From assembly GCF_036417845.1 (NCBI RefSeq), contig NC_089983.1, forward strand, positions 19,125,207-19,189,206: a stretch of DNA of 64,000 bases, read 5' to 3'. Shown here one piece after another: positions 51,264 through 64,000 of the stretch. Position 1 is the first letter of the stretch. The number at the start of each line of letters is the position of its first letter. The notes under the pieces were generated by a model. It was given only the letters and a program-made list of their open reading frames with translations. It was not told the origin of the DNA and did no database searches. Both the position numbers and the translations under genes were made by a program. This DNA is from Apteryx mantelli (Eukaryota; Chordata; Aves; Apterygiformes; Apterygidae).

Positions 51264-53099
51264 GGTTATAGTTTTCTTCTTTGTAAAATCTTGACATAAA
51301 AAATGTAATACAACAATGAGAGACTGTATTCTTGCTCATCACCTACAACAGTCTTGGCTAGGCTGGGATCAAAATTTGGTTCTTGTTCTAAGGTACCACC
51401 ATATCATTAGAATTTCTTCTTTTTTATGTTTTTTAAACTATTTAAATACCATCAGACCAAATAAAGTGAGAACAAATTCATTTTTTTTTACTGTATTTAA
51501 CTCATCAAAAGTAGATCAAAATCTGAGTTTGTAATAGTGAAAATCTTATTTAGTGTAAATAACAAAAGAAAAAGGATGAAATGTCAAAACTTAAAGAGGC
51601 AGAAAAAAAACTTCAGTGAAATATGTTTATTTCTTAGGCTATGTACAGTTTTTTTCATAGCCAGAAATATCTATCACACTCATGACTGTTTCCTTTCTGT
51701 TTTCATTGCCTTCAAATCAATACATTGGCTATCAAAACACTTCATTGTAATTCACAGTTGTTTGTCTGACAGAAGAGGTACTGGTGTACAAGGAAGCTGA
51801 GTCACATACTAACTCTTTGGTTACCATATTCAAATCAAATTGAATTTGTGTTTCAGTTTTTCATGTAGAAGTCTTGCAGGCTTTGAAGCATCTTATTGAT
51901 GAACCTATGGCAAATCACCATCATATAAACTATGTGGAGGCATCTGAAAATTAATATATGATCTAAGCATGAGGGTGAAACTGTTAAGTTTTCAAAAGAT
52001 ACAGGACTGAACTCTGAAGCTGGGGAAATGCAAGACCCTCCCCAAAGACGGAGACTTTATACTGATACAACAGGTCAACTTAACTTTTTTATGGTTCCTC
52101 ATGGTAAATCTGCCTTTTTTCTTAGACTAAGTGCTAGTATTAGCTAAGTTTATAAAATAACAGATATTTACCCAACAAAGGGCAAATAAAGTACTTACTT
52201 ACACCTTTGTGCTCACACCTAAATGATAGTACTTTTTCACTCAAAAGCTGCTTTTAAAACTTCTCCAGGGCATTGTCCTGAAGGTAGTTTCCCTTCTTTA
52301 TACCCATGTACCATAAACTTTATATACCATAAACTCTAACAACCTACATTCCTGTTGTAGGATTTTTTTCCTATTCTTTTAAAGTAGTTCTGGCCAACTA
52401 ACTATATTACTTTGCATTAAGACTGTTCACATTGCTGTAAAGCTTCCCGTGGTGAACTCTGCCTGAAGATTTTTGACCCAGACCCTCTGAGCACTAGCAC
52501 GGCTACACAAGGCCCCTCTGTTGCTCTCATTGTCTTTCCCTCTGCCCACATATCCACAGTATGGACGGGTGGGAGTGCTGAGGGAGTGAATACTCCATTT
52601 GCATTGTATCCTGTGATCAAGAAATAGGCATGTTACTCTTGAGGTTGCTGTTCTGTTTGACAAATCAGTGCCACAGATCAGCAGTTGCCCAATCCTAAAA
52701 CCACTCCCCAGGTAAAACTGCCACTGATTTTACAAAAGTAACGTCGCCTGAGGAAAAATATCTGTTGCATGTAGAAATGGACAGTGCTGGCATTTGGAGC
52801 TTCTCTACAAAACAGAAGCATGGGCAGACTACCTTTTGCTTGAAATTGAAATGACTGTAGCAGTGTCTTTTACGTTGGGGTGTGATCCAGTATCCCAGTG
52901 GAGTAGACAAAAGGGTGCAGGCAGCTTTTCTTCCTGGCATACTGTGTTTCCCATGAGAAAACTCAATTGTGCATTGCCCAGCAAAACCACAGAAATGTTC
53001 ACAGTGCTGCCTTCTCTCCTCCCACTCAAAATGTTTTTGCATATGCCCTTAGGCACTACAATCATGGTAATTAAAGCTGTAAAATATTATTAGTATCAC

Positions 53100-53345
53100 A
53101 CTTCTATAGACTTTTCATCCAGAATGCTTTATATATCATGCACACAGTGCAAGAGAAATGCAGCCACTTCTGTGGAGAAAAGGGGCAGTGACAGTGCATA
53201 TCAAGATGGGGAGTAAAATTTTCACCAGGGATGTTTGATGCAAATCCCTTCTCCTGCAAGATGTTCCCAGGAGCCCTCTGAAGTCCACCCAGCGCAATCC
53301 TGTACAGGGACTCGGGCAGAGAGCTTGCACGCGGGAAGTCACCTG
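53100..53345 (+). repeat. Possible CR1-like repeat relic
   Basis: Segments resembling tatagcgcctttcatccagg, atgcagccacctctgtgg and gcaagatgttcccagg occur in the order seen in CR1-like amniote repeats. The match is weak and degraded. Confidence 0.35.
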
Positions 53346-55179
53346 GAACACAGTGTTCCTATCTTAGAGAAAGAGAGGCTAAATTCATTTCTTTGGGAGC
53401 ATTCAAATTGGCTAGCACAGATGCTTAGAAGACCTAGTCATGCTTCTGACAGCTGCCCAAGAAGGATGTGTAAATCCGTCTTGTCCTGGACCGCTTAATA
53501 TATCGGGGCAGATTTATGAGCAGACTAAGCAGGCTGTAACCCCCTATAACTGCCCGCTGTGGTGTGTGCTTGGAACAGAAATGGTTGCATATCTACGGAA
53601 ATCTCACATCTTGCGCCTGCAAAGAGGAATAGGACAAACTCACTCTGCTGTCTTCCTTCTTGAGTAGATTTCAGAACACCAGGCAAAAAGCCAGAGGCAG
53701 CTGATGAGACAAATGGAGACTTCCCCAGCGAAAAGCAGGGAATTGTTTTTACGATGTTTTTTAGCTGTTTTTTAGCACTGTCCTATCATTACAATTCAAA
53801 TACTTTTCTGCCCAGTACTGCTTCTGCTTACGTCCCAAGCAGTCCCACAGAGGACAAACCATTGAAGAATCTGATCCTTCCCCCAGATGTCCTGACGCCT
53901 GGAGCTAAAAGTCTCCTTTTGAGGATGTCTGCCTTGCACAAATGGGAAGGATGTGATGGAAAGAGCTCTTGTAATTTTATGGTTGGTTTTGTACTTTTGT
54001 ATTATGGTTTTGAAATGGTTATACTATACTGAGTGGATAGGTTAAACCAAGACATTTTAACACTCAGAATATAAATAAATCATCAGGATCCAATGACTGA
54101 GGTAGCAGAACTTCAGTGCACAAGAGAACCTCTATTTCAGATCTCCTTTCTTGCTTAAAATGCTTTCATGCTATAGAGTAAATGTCAGAAATTTTAAGTC
54201 CCTTACCTAGCCTGAAGATTATCTAGTCCTATCTTCTCCGTGACACAAGCCATACATTTACAGAGTGCTCAAAAGTTTGTGATGAAAATACAGAAGTAAT
54301 ACATAAATAGCATACACCCACTTGCACTCAAATAAACTCACCTGACCTTCTACACATACCTTTTCTACCAGAGTGCTAAGGTATCTGGGTGGATATAACT
54401 TACACACAGAAGAGAGAAGAAAGGCTCTGCTTAAAATCCTTGCTAATTCCATGAAGTGCTTTGGCTCCTCATGACCTTCAAAGAATGAGAAATGGATTCA
54501 TCGCCAAAATGCACAGATCTCCAGGCAGACATACTCTGCCACTCTTAATGGGCTCACTCATTGCTGTTTATTCCTGCCACAGAGGGCTCTGCAAGAAAGA
54601 TGATATGGTCTGCCATATAAAATCTGCAAGACTGTGGAAAGCGTGTGTGTGCATGCGTGCATCTGTGTGTGTATATAAGGGAAGGTGAAGCACAGGGTTA
54701 GACAGGGGGCAACAACAGATCTGCTGTCACCTCTATCTCATGAAGCACCTAGGGAGCTGCGGGCAGGGAATATCTCTGCAGAAACTCATCCTTCCTTCCC
54801 AGCTGAGCGCACAGACCTTACCAGTACAGTCTGACTCTTTGATGTTCTTTCCGATTAAACAAAAAAGATTAAAAACACACATGGCATAGGGACACTTTCA
54901 TAATATACAGAAGAAATATGCAGATGATCAGTCCTTTACTTCTTCAGATTCCCCAGATTGTGAGATTGACGAGGAGCCTGAGCAGGATACCAGTGCCATA
55001 GAATCAAAGAAAAAATCTGCAGCAAGCAATTATATTCAAGGAGGCAAGCCGGCAAGTCAGACCCAGAGGCAACTCCAAGGCTGCCAACACAGCAGCTGGT
55101 ATAGCTCCCCGAGGAGCCGTGCGCAGAATGTCTCCACGGTTGATCCCAGCATCTCCGACTGCCACCAGAAGAGATGAGG

Positions 55180-55201
55180 GGAGGAGGAGGAGGAGGAGGA
55201 A
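55180..55201 (+). repeat. GGA microsatellite
   Basis: About seven GGA units upstream of the MIR copy. Confidence 0.9.
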
Positions 55202-55436
55202 GTGCTGAATGCAAGGGAGTATGTGCCACCTCTCCCCCTCGCTGCAGTCTGCTTCCTTCTGACAGGTCACAACTGCTAGCTAGGTCATAACACACACAGA
55301 AGTATTACTGAAAATGCATGTTGAAACATATTTCTCAAGGATGCTATTAATGCGTGTGAAGAAAACACTCAAAATGTTTGATGTTAATGGAGAAGACAAA
55401 AAATGCATTGCATAAGCACTTATTTTATTAGCTATC

Positions 55437-55665
55437 ATTGAGGAGGCAGCAGGGTCTAGTGGCTAGAATGTATAATTGGGACCGGAGACAGCTGCACTCT
55501 CCTTCTAGCTCTCCTCCACCCTGGGGTGACTTCAGACAAGTTATTTTACCTTCCAGTACCTCAGTTTCCCCGTCTGGAAACTGGGGTAATGATTTGACTT
55601 CCTTAGTGAAGCAATTTTAGATCTACTGATGAAGAGTTCTAGGTAAGAGGTGAGGATTATTATTT
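55437..55665 (+). repeat. MIR-type SINE (ancient, degraded)
   Basis: The parts of a MIR element appear in order. A tRNA-like head near 55446 reads agcagggtctagtggctaga. A core follows with gtgacttcagacaagttat, then the signature cctcagtttccccgtctgga near 55558-55577. Last come ctggggtaatgatt and a tail with gtgaggattattatt. MIR copies are old and shared across amniotes. Confidence 0.8.
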
Positions 55666-58444
55666 AGCATCATGCATATTCATCACATTGTGCAATGGGC
55701 AGGATTTGCTGAGCAGATGACAGTAGTTGTTAAAGACCATGCCCCAGAAAGTTTGCAGTCCCCAAAACACACGTACGTATAAGCTCATGCAACACAATGA
55801 AGAACAAATATGGAGCAGGATGTGTTTTTGGCAGCTGTAACACCTCACTGAACACATGGCTAGCAAAAAGAGTTTTGAAAGAGAACTGACATGCCCAGTG
55901 CATGGAAATCAGAAGGTGGCTTCAAACTGGAAGGACAGTACAACCCCCTGCCACCACACACACATGTAGATGAGACAGTGAGCAACAGAGGTAAAGAAGA
56001 CAGTCAAGAAGAAAGCTTGGGTGAAGATTAGGAAATGGAAGGGTGTGTAGGTTTCAGTGATGGCAGAAAGCTAGGCAGGATAGAGCAAAACTTGAAAAAA
56101 AAAAAGTTAAGCTTGACAGGAGAGTGGAAACCAGGAAAACAGGGCCAGGCTGACTAGAAGAGGAAATTATCTCATCAACACTGCAAGTAATATCTTTCTA
56201 TTGATTTTCAAATTAATAGATTTTATGGCCAGAAGCAACTGTTTAAAATCATCATCGTCTGACCTCCTGTACCCTGAAAATCAAAGAATTTCATCTAGTC
56301 ATTTGAATTAGATTAATCCTAGGTAAATAAAATAGCACATTCATTATAATTAGTTGAAGGGTACAGATTCATCACAAAGACCTGCGCAAGCATATTGTTC
56401 ATAAAACAAGACTTTGCTAACATCGCTTAGTCTTCATCAAAACTGGCACAAATGTGGAAATGATTCCATATTAGAGCTGTGTCTCTGCAGTATTTAGCCA
56501 TGCCTGTAACAGTCAATAAGAGCTGCTCAACTAAAAGTGCGTACCCCTCGGGAAATGCAGATCTCGCTGCTGTCCTCCTCTGAGGCACAGACAAAGGCAA
56601 AGCAATTTAAGCTTCCCCAGGTGAAGGTGCAGAAGGACTGCACAAAGGTCCTTGCACCATGAAGCTCCTGGCAAGACGCTCTATCCAAGGCACACGCTAC
56701 GCTGCTGACACTATGCAGAGGGGCCTGCCTCGCACAGGGAGGAAGGGGAATGCAACCAGTTTTCAAGAACTGTATGTGCATGTATTTATATATAGTCGAA
56801 TGGTTGCATATCTTTGTACAGTCCCTGTACCTTGGCACAGAAAGAGAAACTAGCTGACTGCCCAACATCAGTAGTTCCAGTCCTATTTTCAAAGGTCAGC
56901 ATCTAAATTTTCATGAATTCCAGCAACAGCACTGAAAAGCTCCCCTTGGAGCTGTCCCTGCCAGGATAGCTGCAAGGATCTGATCAACTCAGCACATCTA
57001 CCACGCTGAGACCGCTGGCAGCAGATCAGAGCAGCCAGTCATACTAGAAGCAGCGCAGGTATCTAAAGACAGGTACGAGTCACCTGAACAGGTCTTGATC
57101 TGCAAGGTTTCCACTGTCATCAGCTGTGAAACCAAGCTATGAATTGCACATTTGACCATCACATGCCCCATACACATCATTTCTTGCTAGACCAAGAAGC
57201 TACCAGTGCACATTTGTCTCTGGTGCCACTTATGTATGTCCCCTGGGAATAGTCCCAGGGCAAGAGCTGGGCAAAATACTTCTGATAACTAGGAAATTTG
57301 ATTAAATATGGGATTTTAGAGAGATTGAACATCTTCACAAATTCAGTCTGCATTTGACAAATAGCTTCATCTGGAAAAACACTGGGAAGAGAAAGAACTT
57401 TTGAGATGTCAAAATATATGTTTCAACATTTTCAAATAACAGAGCTCAACTTTTTGTTTTGAAACACCCTGTTTCTGGTAAAAAGTGCCCTAAAACTTAA
57501 AGAAAAAAAAAATTGGAAAAAGCACTTTTAGGAACTCAATACTCTGAGTATTAAATGATTAATCATCATTTTTGGTTAAATTAACTGCTTTGGTGAAATA
57601 AAAAATATCTGTTTCATTTTGTATCACATATACGCATATAGGTGCAACAAAATGACTTGTGTTTTGGAAGGCCCAGAACTCAGTTCTACTTCTGTATCTT
57701 TCAGCCATAAAACCAAAAGGCCATTCTTCACCCAGTCCTACCGAAGATATGGGGAAAATGTGAAGAAATACATTAACAAATGGCAGAAAGGAATATAAAG
57801 CTGTGAGCACATTTAATGGCAAGTTTCACAGAGTGAGGCTTGTATGACGCTTCTCTGGAGGAAAGAGCAAGCACTGAAGAACTTGCAAACTTCCCCATGT
57901 AGTTACCACAGTTCAAACTGGGGCAAATTTTCATCCCTCCGACTCCTACGCTGGGCCTCTTCTGAACTGAAATGATCCAGAGGTTGTGATACGGGCAAAT
58001 GAGGCACACGATAAGGCTGCCAGACAGTTCTTCAAACTCCAGAATTTCAGGAGTGCATAAAACTAGCTACATGATCACCTCAATATTTCTGAGGTGTTGC
58101 TCTGCAGGGCAGAACTAGCTTATTATTTAATTTTTGGTCTGTAAAAATAGTGAAGCTAGTGGCAGGAGAGGATGGCAGAGGAAAGAGAGAAAATCTGGTT
58201 TGAGTGACAGCAAGTGTGGCGCTGCACCTCAGGAGTGGGAGTTTGGCTTAGCATCCAGTCACTTAGATCTCATCAGTAGCCTGAGGTAGTTTTTAGTTTG
58301 TAACTTTAATCTTTTAATCTTTCTCTCTCCTCGAGTGTGTGGGTGAGCAGCACACGTTGGTGGGTTAATTCTATAACTTCTTTCACTCACTCGCTGCTCT
58401 CTGTGTGTATGTACAGTGGACCCAAATTTAGGACAGTGTGGATT

Positions 58445-58462
58445 AAAAAAAAAAAAAAAAAA
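58445..58462 (+). repeat. A18 homopolymer
   Basis: Eighteen A. It may be the tail of an old retroelement, but the preceding sequence is unrecognised. Confidence 0.8.
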
Positions 58463-58979
58463 GACAAGACAGCGAGCTGACAATGGGTAGAGTGATCATT
58501 CCTGGCAATGGCTTTCAGCATTAGGTAAATGAGAAGACACAACATCCCAAATTTCCCAAAGACAAGGCAAGTCAGGACCAGCAGTATAGGCTTTCATTAT
58601 GTAAAGGTGATTATATAGGGAAATGAGCACCAGATAATAATTTTAAAAATTCTAACCTGATAATAAAATACATAACTCCAAATGGCTGTGTGTGCTTGCA
58701 CTTGAGACAAGGCCTATTCCTGCCTATGCAAGGATTTACACAGAAACTCTCCGGTGTCCTCTAAAAACCATTCCCAAGAACAAGAGGCCAACCTCCTTGC
58801 CAATGACCCAACGTTAATATTTACTCTGCAGCTTTGGACAAGTCTCCCACCACAAACATTTAAAGCTGGGGGCAAAATCTTGACCTCACAGAGACCAAGC
58901 TGTTATTTGCTTGAAGGGGTTAATATTTTGCCACAGTTAAGTAGCCATCTCAATCTACATCAAGGTCCTTTAAAAAAGT

Positions 58980-59170
58980 AAGCTGTTTTTCAAACACACT
59001 GCACACTTTCATCTGCTCTGAGCTCCCAGTGCCTTTATATGCCTACATTTAGGCACATGAACTTAAAATACTTTAGTGCCTCAAGTTATCCATCTGCCAA
59101 ATATGGCTGAAGAGCATCTATGCCACAGCATTGTGGGAAGCCACATGCTTGTAAGGAGCTCTGAATGCTA
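58980..59170 (+). repeat. Ancient SINE/LINE relic (MIR or CR1/L3 type)
   Basis: Phrases such as tgcctcaagttatccatctg, a following atggctgaagagcat, cagcattgtgggaag and cttgtaaggagctctga match the order of gtgcctcagtttccccatct, agggttgtgagg and ttgtaaagcgctttga in old amniote repeats. Confidence 0.45.
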
Positions 59171-60799
59171 CAGGTGAAAAACCTACGGAACAGGAAAGTT
59201 ACGATCACACTCCAGGCCTCTTTTCCAAGCAAGGAGAAGGCTTCAACACTTTCCAGCTTCTCTCTTGGCAGTGATTTACATGTAGGCAGTGGTCAAAATC
59301 AGGAAGTGCCTCCTCCAATTTACAGCTGGTGGTACCACCTGTGCCTCTCTAATTCCAGCCAAAACAACCACCTCCTCAAACCCACTTGTAAGGAAGGGCA
59401 GAGGATTCAGCAATGACAACGCCGAGAGAATAGCAAGGCTCTGGTTTAAGCACTGACGTTTTCCCTAACCGTATATTCCTGTTCATCAGTAGAATATTCT
59501 CTTTCTTGTTGTAAATACAATTGTGCTGTCTCCCCACAGAAGCTGACTCTGCCATACCTGGTGGTGAGTAACTGGTAAGTGATAGGTGAAGGTCAGGCAT
59601 GGGCCAGTAATAAAAGGTTAAAAAGTTCCAATTTGCTGGGCAGTCGTAGGACCAATGTACATATATGTGTGGCAGCAGGAATGAAAAAAATTAGAGTCAT
59701 TACTCATCACTTAAATTCTGTCAGGGATTTTCTTTCTGGAAAGAAAACAGCAAGTTAGTAACTGATGGTGAGGCAGAGAGCCATTTAATGTACAACTGAG
59801 ATGTAACTGCATGTATATGGGTGTATCTCTACAGATGGATCTCTTTATTGGTTATTGCATTATCCTTTTGTCCCCTGACCTGGCTGTCCATCTTCTGAGA
59901 ACAGGAAGTCTTTCATCCAAGTAACATGTCCAATTTCTAGCACCCTTTTGGTGTTACATAATTGCAAATGGTTCTCTCTAGACACAAAAATCTAGCAAAA
60001 AGAGGGTAAAATAGTGGAGATAAGTGGCACATACTTTATCATACATTTCCAGTCAGCATATAAACTTTACAAGGACCATGGGAAACAGTCTGGTTTTCTG
60101 CATATGGCAGCCCATATCGCTGCCTTTTTACTGATGCTTTCACTTTTACCCAGATGAGCTGGAATAAGGTAGATTTTTGTAGATTTTTAGATTATAGCAT
60201 ACCCTATACCCACATAGCTGTTATTACGGTCTTAATAACCGACTACCACACCAACTTCCACAAAGGATAGGCCTCACGGTCCTGCACGTTACCAATTGAG
60301 ATAACAGTTTTCTGTCTACCTTCCATCCCCAGGAGTATTATTGGATATGAAAGTTTATTGATCCTTCCTATTATGTAGGTACGCTGAGTGTCATTAAGTG
60401 GCTGTTATAGTCCTCCGTAGACTTTTACCTTGTAGCAGTTGAAGGAATCTCTCTATTTGCAGAGTTTCTCAAGAACCAATGCCAGATTAGTATTTACTGT
60501 TTTAATCTACTTCAGACCATGAATGAAGCTCTTTTACTTTGGGAACTGGAAACTTGAGCTGATTTAAAATTACATAAATTTATACAAATTATATCTGTGT
60601 TCAGCTGAAACTAATATCAGAAAGGGTAGTCCTTCCCATCCATGTAACCAACAACAGAGCTTTCCTGATTTCCCAAGTGAGCCAATTTGGACAAAAAAGA
60701 AGAGAGGCCACCATTTTATGAGTTGGCATTCACTCTGGATGACTTTTTTCTTTCAGATATATGTCTCTTCTGGGGCACATACTGTGGTCCTGTTCTGAT

Positions 60800-60925
60800 C
60801 CTACCAACAAAACTTCTGTTGACTTTTCTGGAGCAGGCAGGGCCTAGAGGCTCTGATTTTCAGATTTACTACATGCCTGCATTTCTGGTTAATCTGGAGC
60901 TGTGGGTGCTAAAACCTCAAGAGAG
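60800..60925 (+). repeat. CR1-like repeat relic
   Basis: The phrases ggcctagaggctctgatttt and ggagctgtgggtgct are spaced as in a widespread amniote CR1-like repeat with gattttcagaggtgctgagc and ggagttgtgggtgct. Identity is low, and this is recognition by eye only. Confidence 0.45.
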
Positions 60926-61674
60926 TCACTTACCCTCATTGCAAATATCATTTCAGCCTTTCTAATGCCACTGGAAAAATAATAACCTTTTGAGAAACCT
61001 GAAGTGCATTCTACAGGCTATATGCAGAAACAAGAACAACAGATCAGAATGAAAACCAACAGTTTCTGGTATCAGATAAAACACTTGCTTTCATCAGCTT
61101 TTTCCCCTTCTCTCTGCATTTTATTTCATTTCACCCACTTTCCATAGCCTCACAAAGTTATTTTTGAATGACCTGTTTGCCATCAATTTCCTGAATAGGC
61201 CCAAGCATTCACTCATCTTTGAGAAAGTACATTCTTGTTGCCTGATCCTGTAATTATTTGTGTATGAATTTAGAGTGGACAGGTTCTCATCTTCCATTTA
61301 GTTTTTTAATAGATAATAAAAGAAGAAACAGTTCAGCCTTACAATTCTGTAAAGATTTGATCTTTAGCTTTCTCAGTCCAGTGCTGTAGTGACAAACAAG
61401 CATATGAACAATCTACTGCACAACAACCAAGAAACACACACATTTTGCATTGCAGAGAACTCTTCATACAGCAGAAAATCTGTCAAAAGTTACAAAGCTC
61501 TCATCTTACTGTCTTTTAAGGCACTTTTGCCATGATGCCTACAAGTCACTCTCCTTCGCAGAGTAGGATTTTATCATTGTTTTTCTGCTACACTCTGTAA
61601 ATGTATCTATTCTTCAAACTACTTCCCACCTTCTTTGCTATATCCACATAGCATATTCTTATCTCCTAAAACAG

Positions 61675-61775
61675 GGGTTGTCTTGTCAACTGACTGTACA
61701 GCATTGAGCCCAATGGGGTTCTGATCTTTGACTGGGATTTCCTGGTGCTACTGTGACACAAATAAACAGTCACTT
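61675..61775 (+). repeat. CR1/L3-like 3' end relic
   Basis: The run tgtacagcattgagcccaat, then ggggttctgatct, a ggtgctactgtga segment and a terminal acacaaataaaca, matches in order a 3' tail common in amniote CR1/L3-type repeats (tgtacagcgcctagcacaat, ggggtcctgatc, taggtgctaccgtaa, tacaaataa). Confidence 0.6.
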
Positions 61776-64000
61776 TTCTTCCTCTAATCCACAAAGACTG
61801 CCACGTTTTCCTGCCACCTCATGTCCTTGCATCAAAATGAAACCCTCTGAGACAACTGGAATTATACACCACAGCGTCAACAGCTCTGACAGCTTTGACC
61901 AGTCTCATGGCTACTTCTTCCTTCACTTATGAGCTCCACTACTTCCTTTTTCTAGCTGTTTCCTTGAGTTAGGACAGCAAAATTTGTCTTCTCCTGCCTT
62001 TGACCCAGGTGGTGAGGCCTCAGAGAAAACGAGTGACAGATGAATGAGCTAGAATAAAAAATACCCTTGTGATCGCCGCATAACTGTCAGAAAGGAACTG
62101 GTGGGTGACACAGACATGTGAGATACAGGGTTTAGCAATCAACAAAAGCAAAGACTGCAGCTTGCTTTCCTCTGTTTAACATCAGCGTGAGAGCTCACAA
62201 ACAGGTATGGAACATAAATAAAACACATGTTCAACCTTTTCAAAGGTTGAGGTTCTTTTTGCTAAGAAATAGAGCAGAAAACACATGGTCACAATTGAGT
62301 AATATCCAGATAGCTGCAAGGTTCACTTCATTACTAGCTGTACAAGCCCTTTTGTTTTCAAAATTATTTGCCAGCTTTTCAAAGACAGAAAAGTATATGA
62401 TCTTCTTAAAGTACTGATCCATCTTAAGGTGATGATTACTAGCAGGGCTGAGAGCTTCATCTGTTACCTAACGTATCCTCTAATGAGACCCTGTTTTGAG
62501 GTGCTTTGATCTTGCTAAACTTTAATCATTTGGATTAAAATTTTCCAGGCCAGGTATTTACCTCAAGTTGATTTTTTAAAATCAATACATCTTTGTACCT
62601 GTTGTCAGAAGTATGAAATTAGCATCGTCACTATACAAGACATTCCAATCCCTCACTAAATTCCCTCTTTGCAGGAGCTGGGTAAGTACATCTGGTTTTA
62701 TTTCACAAGAAATTGAGAGCTAGAGAAATGTTACATGATCAGTGTTCTTGACAACGGATGAAATTTTTGCAGCTGGATTTGCTCACTCCATAAGCACTTT
62801 CTATATTCAGATTTATTTTTAGCATTGGCAAGACCTAGCTCATTAAGTTTGATGAAAGATATTTTACAATAAATTAGTATCTCAGTTCATTACAACGGAA
62901 GCTCAACAACTTCTGAAAGCAGGATACATTTAATTTTAAATGGAAGGATGTTGTTAAAGGGTGCCATTGACCTTTCAAATGTGCTACTAAAGCGAAGATC
63001 AGATGGCAGATCCTGCACAATGGTGGGGAATAAGGAACAAGCTGTACACCCAAAGGTTGCTGCTAACCTGGTCCTCTTATTTGGCAAAGAGAAGTGGATT
63101 AGGCTATAGAACAACCTCTAATAAATGTTAGAATGCAGACTCGTCAGCCTTGTTTGGTGAGCATTACTTTCTCCCCACAATATAACTGAGGAACAGAGTG
63201 TTTTGGGTTCCCTGCTGGCCTTCCTATGGTTGCTGGCAATGATCGAGTTCTGAGGGATGTCACTAAAATTACTGCATGCAATTCCTCATTCTAACTTCAT
63301 GACTTCCTTACTGTGATTTTGGTTTCTTTTCTTTTTTCCATTTTTTTTTTCCTCCAGAAAGAATTGGTTAGAGAGAGGATAAAGTGACTATGGGAAAGAA
63401 AAAATGTGTGAAAACGGGAACCTGAAAGAAGTAGCAATAAGAAATAATTAGAATTCTATTTAATAGTGAGAATATTTCAGATCTGTTGAAAACCATAACT
63501 ATTTCTCTCTATGCAACATGTAAAGTTACTACACTACACTGCTTTCCCTCAGCTAAAAAAAAGTCTTGTAATGCTTAATCCTATAGATTTGAACCATGAA
63601 AGCAATGAAAAATAATTGTTTCCCTCAATCTTTTCACAGAATCCTGGCTCAAATGGCACGTATTTTTCCTATTATTTGAATTTGTTTCTGCCAAAGGTAA
63701 GTTCTGAGCTCCAATATGTGGTCCAAAAATGGTGACAGGGGAAAGCTGAGACAAAGCGTGATTTTCTCTCTGATTAAATGCTCTTACAGTTTATGCTCAC
63801 CTGAGACTCCCCAAGCCTAGTGTTTTCTATGGATTTTTTCTTGGCCTTTAGCAATTCCTGGCCAACAAGGAACGCAAGGTTTGGGGAATCTGAGCACAGT
63901 GTTTCAAGGAGAAGAAAATAAAAGGGTAAGGATTTCAGCAATCACAGTGGAATAAGAAATAAATATGAAAAAAAAGGTTGAAGTCTAGCCATGAAAGGGC

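Larger units (their letters stand above)
50711..64000. other. Intergenic region upstream of NAB1
   Basis: AT-rich sequence with no supported coding exon on either strand; all open frames are short. It holds a GGAA microsatellite, a 16-bp repeated homeodomain-like motif (51.2 kb), a GGA microsatellite (55.18 kb), one recognisable MIR-type SINE (55.44 kb) and several CR1/L3-like relics. Confidence 0.6.

Overview
This window looks like nuclear DNA from a bird, or possibly another sauropsid. The evidence is one multi-exon vertebrate gene with compact introns, GT-AG splice junctions, CpG islands, very few young transposons, and only worn relics of ancient amniote SINE/CR1-type repeats. There are no operons, phage elements or CRISPR arrays.

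The only protein-coding gene I can support is NAB1 (NGFI-A/EGR binding protein 1, a transcriptional corepressor). It is on the minus strand and its coding region is complete. The start codon is at 44119-44117 and the stop codon at 25957-25955. Seven coding exons (44134-43301, 37706-37573, 36582-36531, 31116-31006, 28623-28482, 27298-27149 and 26046-25955) join in frame to give 499 residues. The probable 3'UTR runs left to about 23.37 kb. The promoter is a very GC-rich CpG island at about 49.4-50.7 kb, with a presumed noncoding first exon inside it. That island carries several exact matches to the EGR recognition sequence, which fits a feedback loop because NAB1 represses EGR factors.

Layout, left to right. 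1-10.1 kb is intergenic with no supported gene. 10.1-18.8 kb is a cluster of CpG-rich blocks with AT-rich unique sequence between them, in which I recognise no coding exon; it is the least explained part of the window. 18.8-23.4 kb is intergenic and holds a possible enhancer-like block, a perfect 18-bp tandem duplication and a 315-codon frame of doubtful reality. 23.4-50.7 kb is NAB1. 50.7-64 kb is intergenic and holds a clear MIR-type SINE copy and several CR1/L3-like relics.

In mammals NAB1 lies between NEMP2/MFSD6 and GLS (from memory). If that order holds here, GLS would be off the left end and NEMP2 off the right. No exon of either was recognised.
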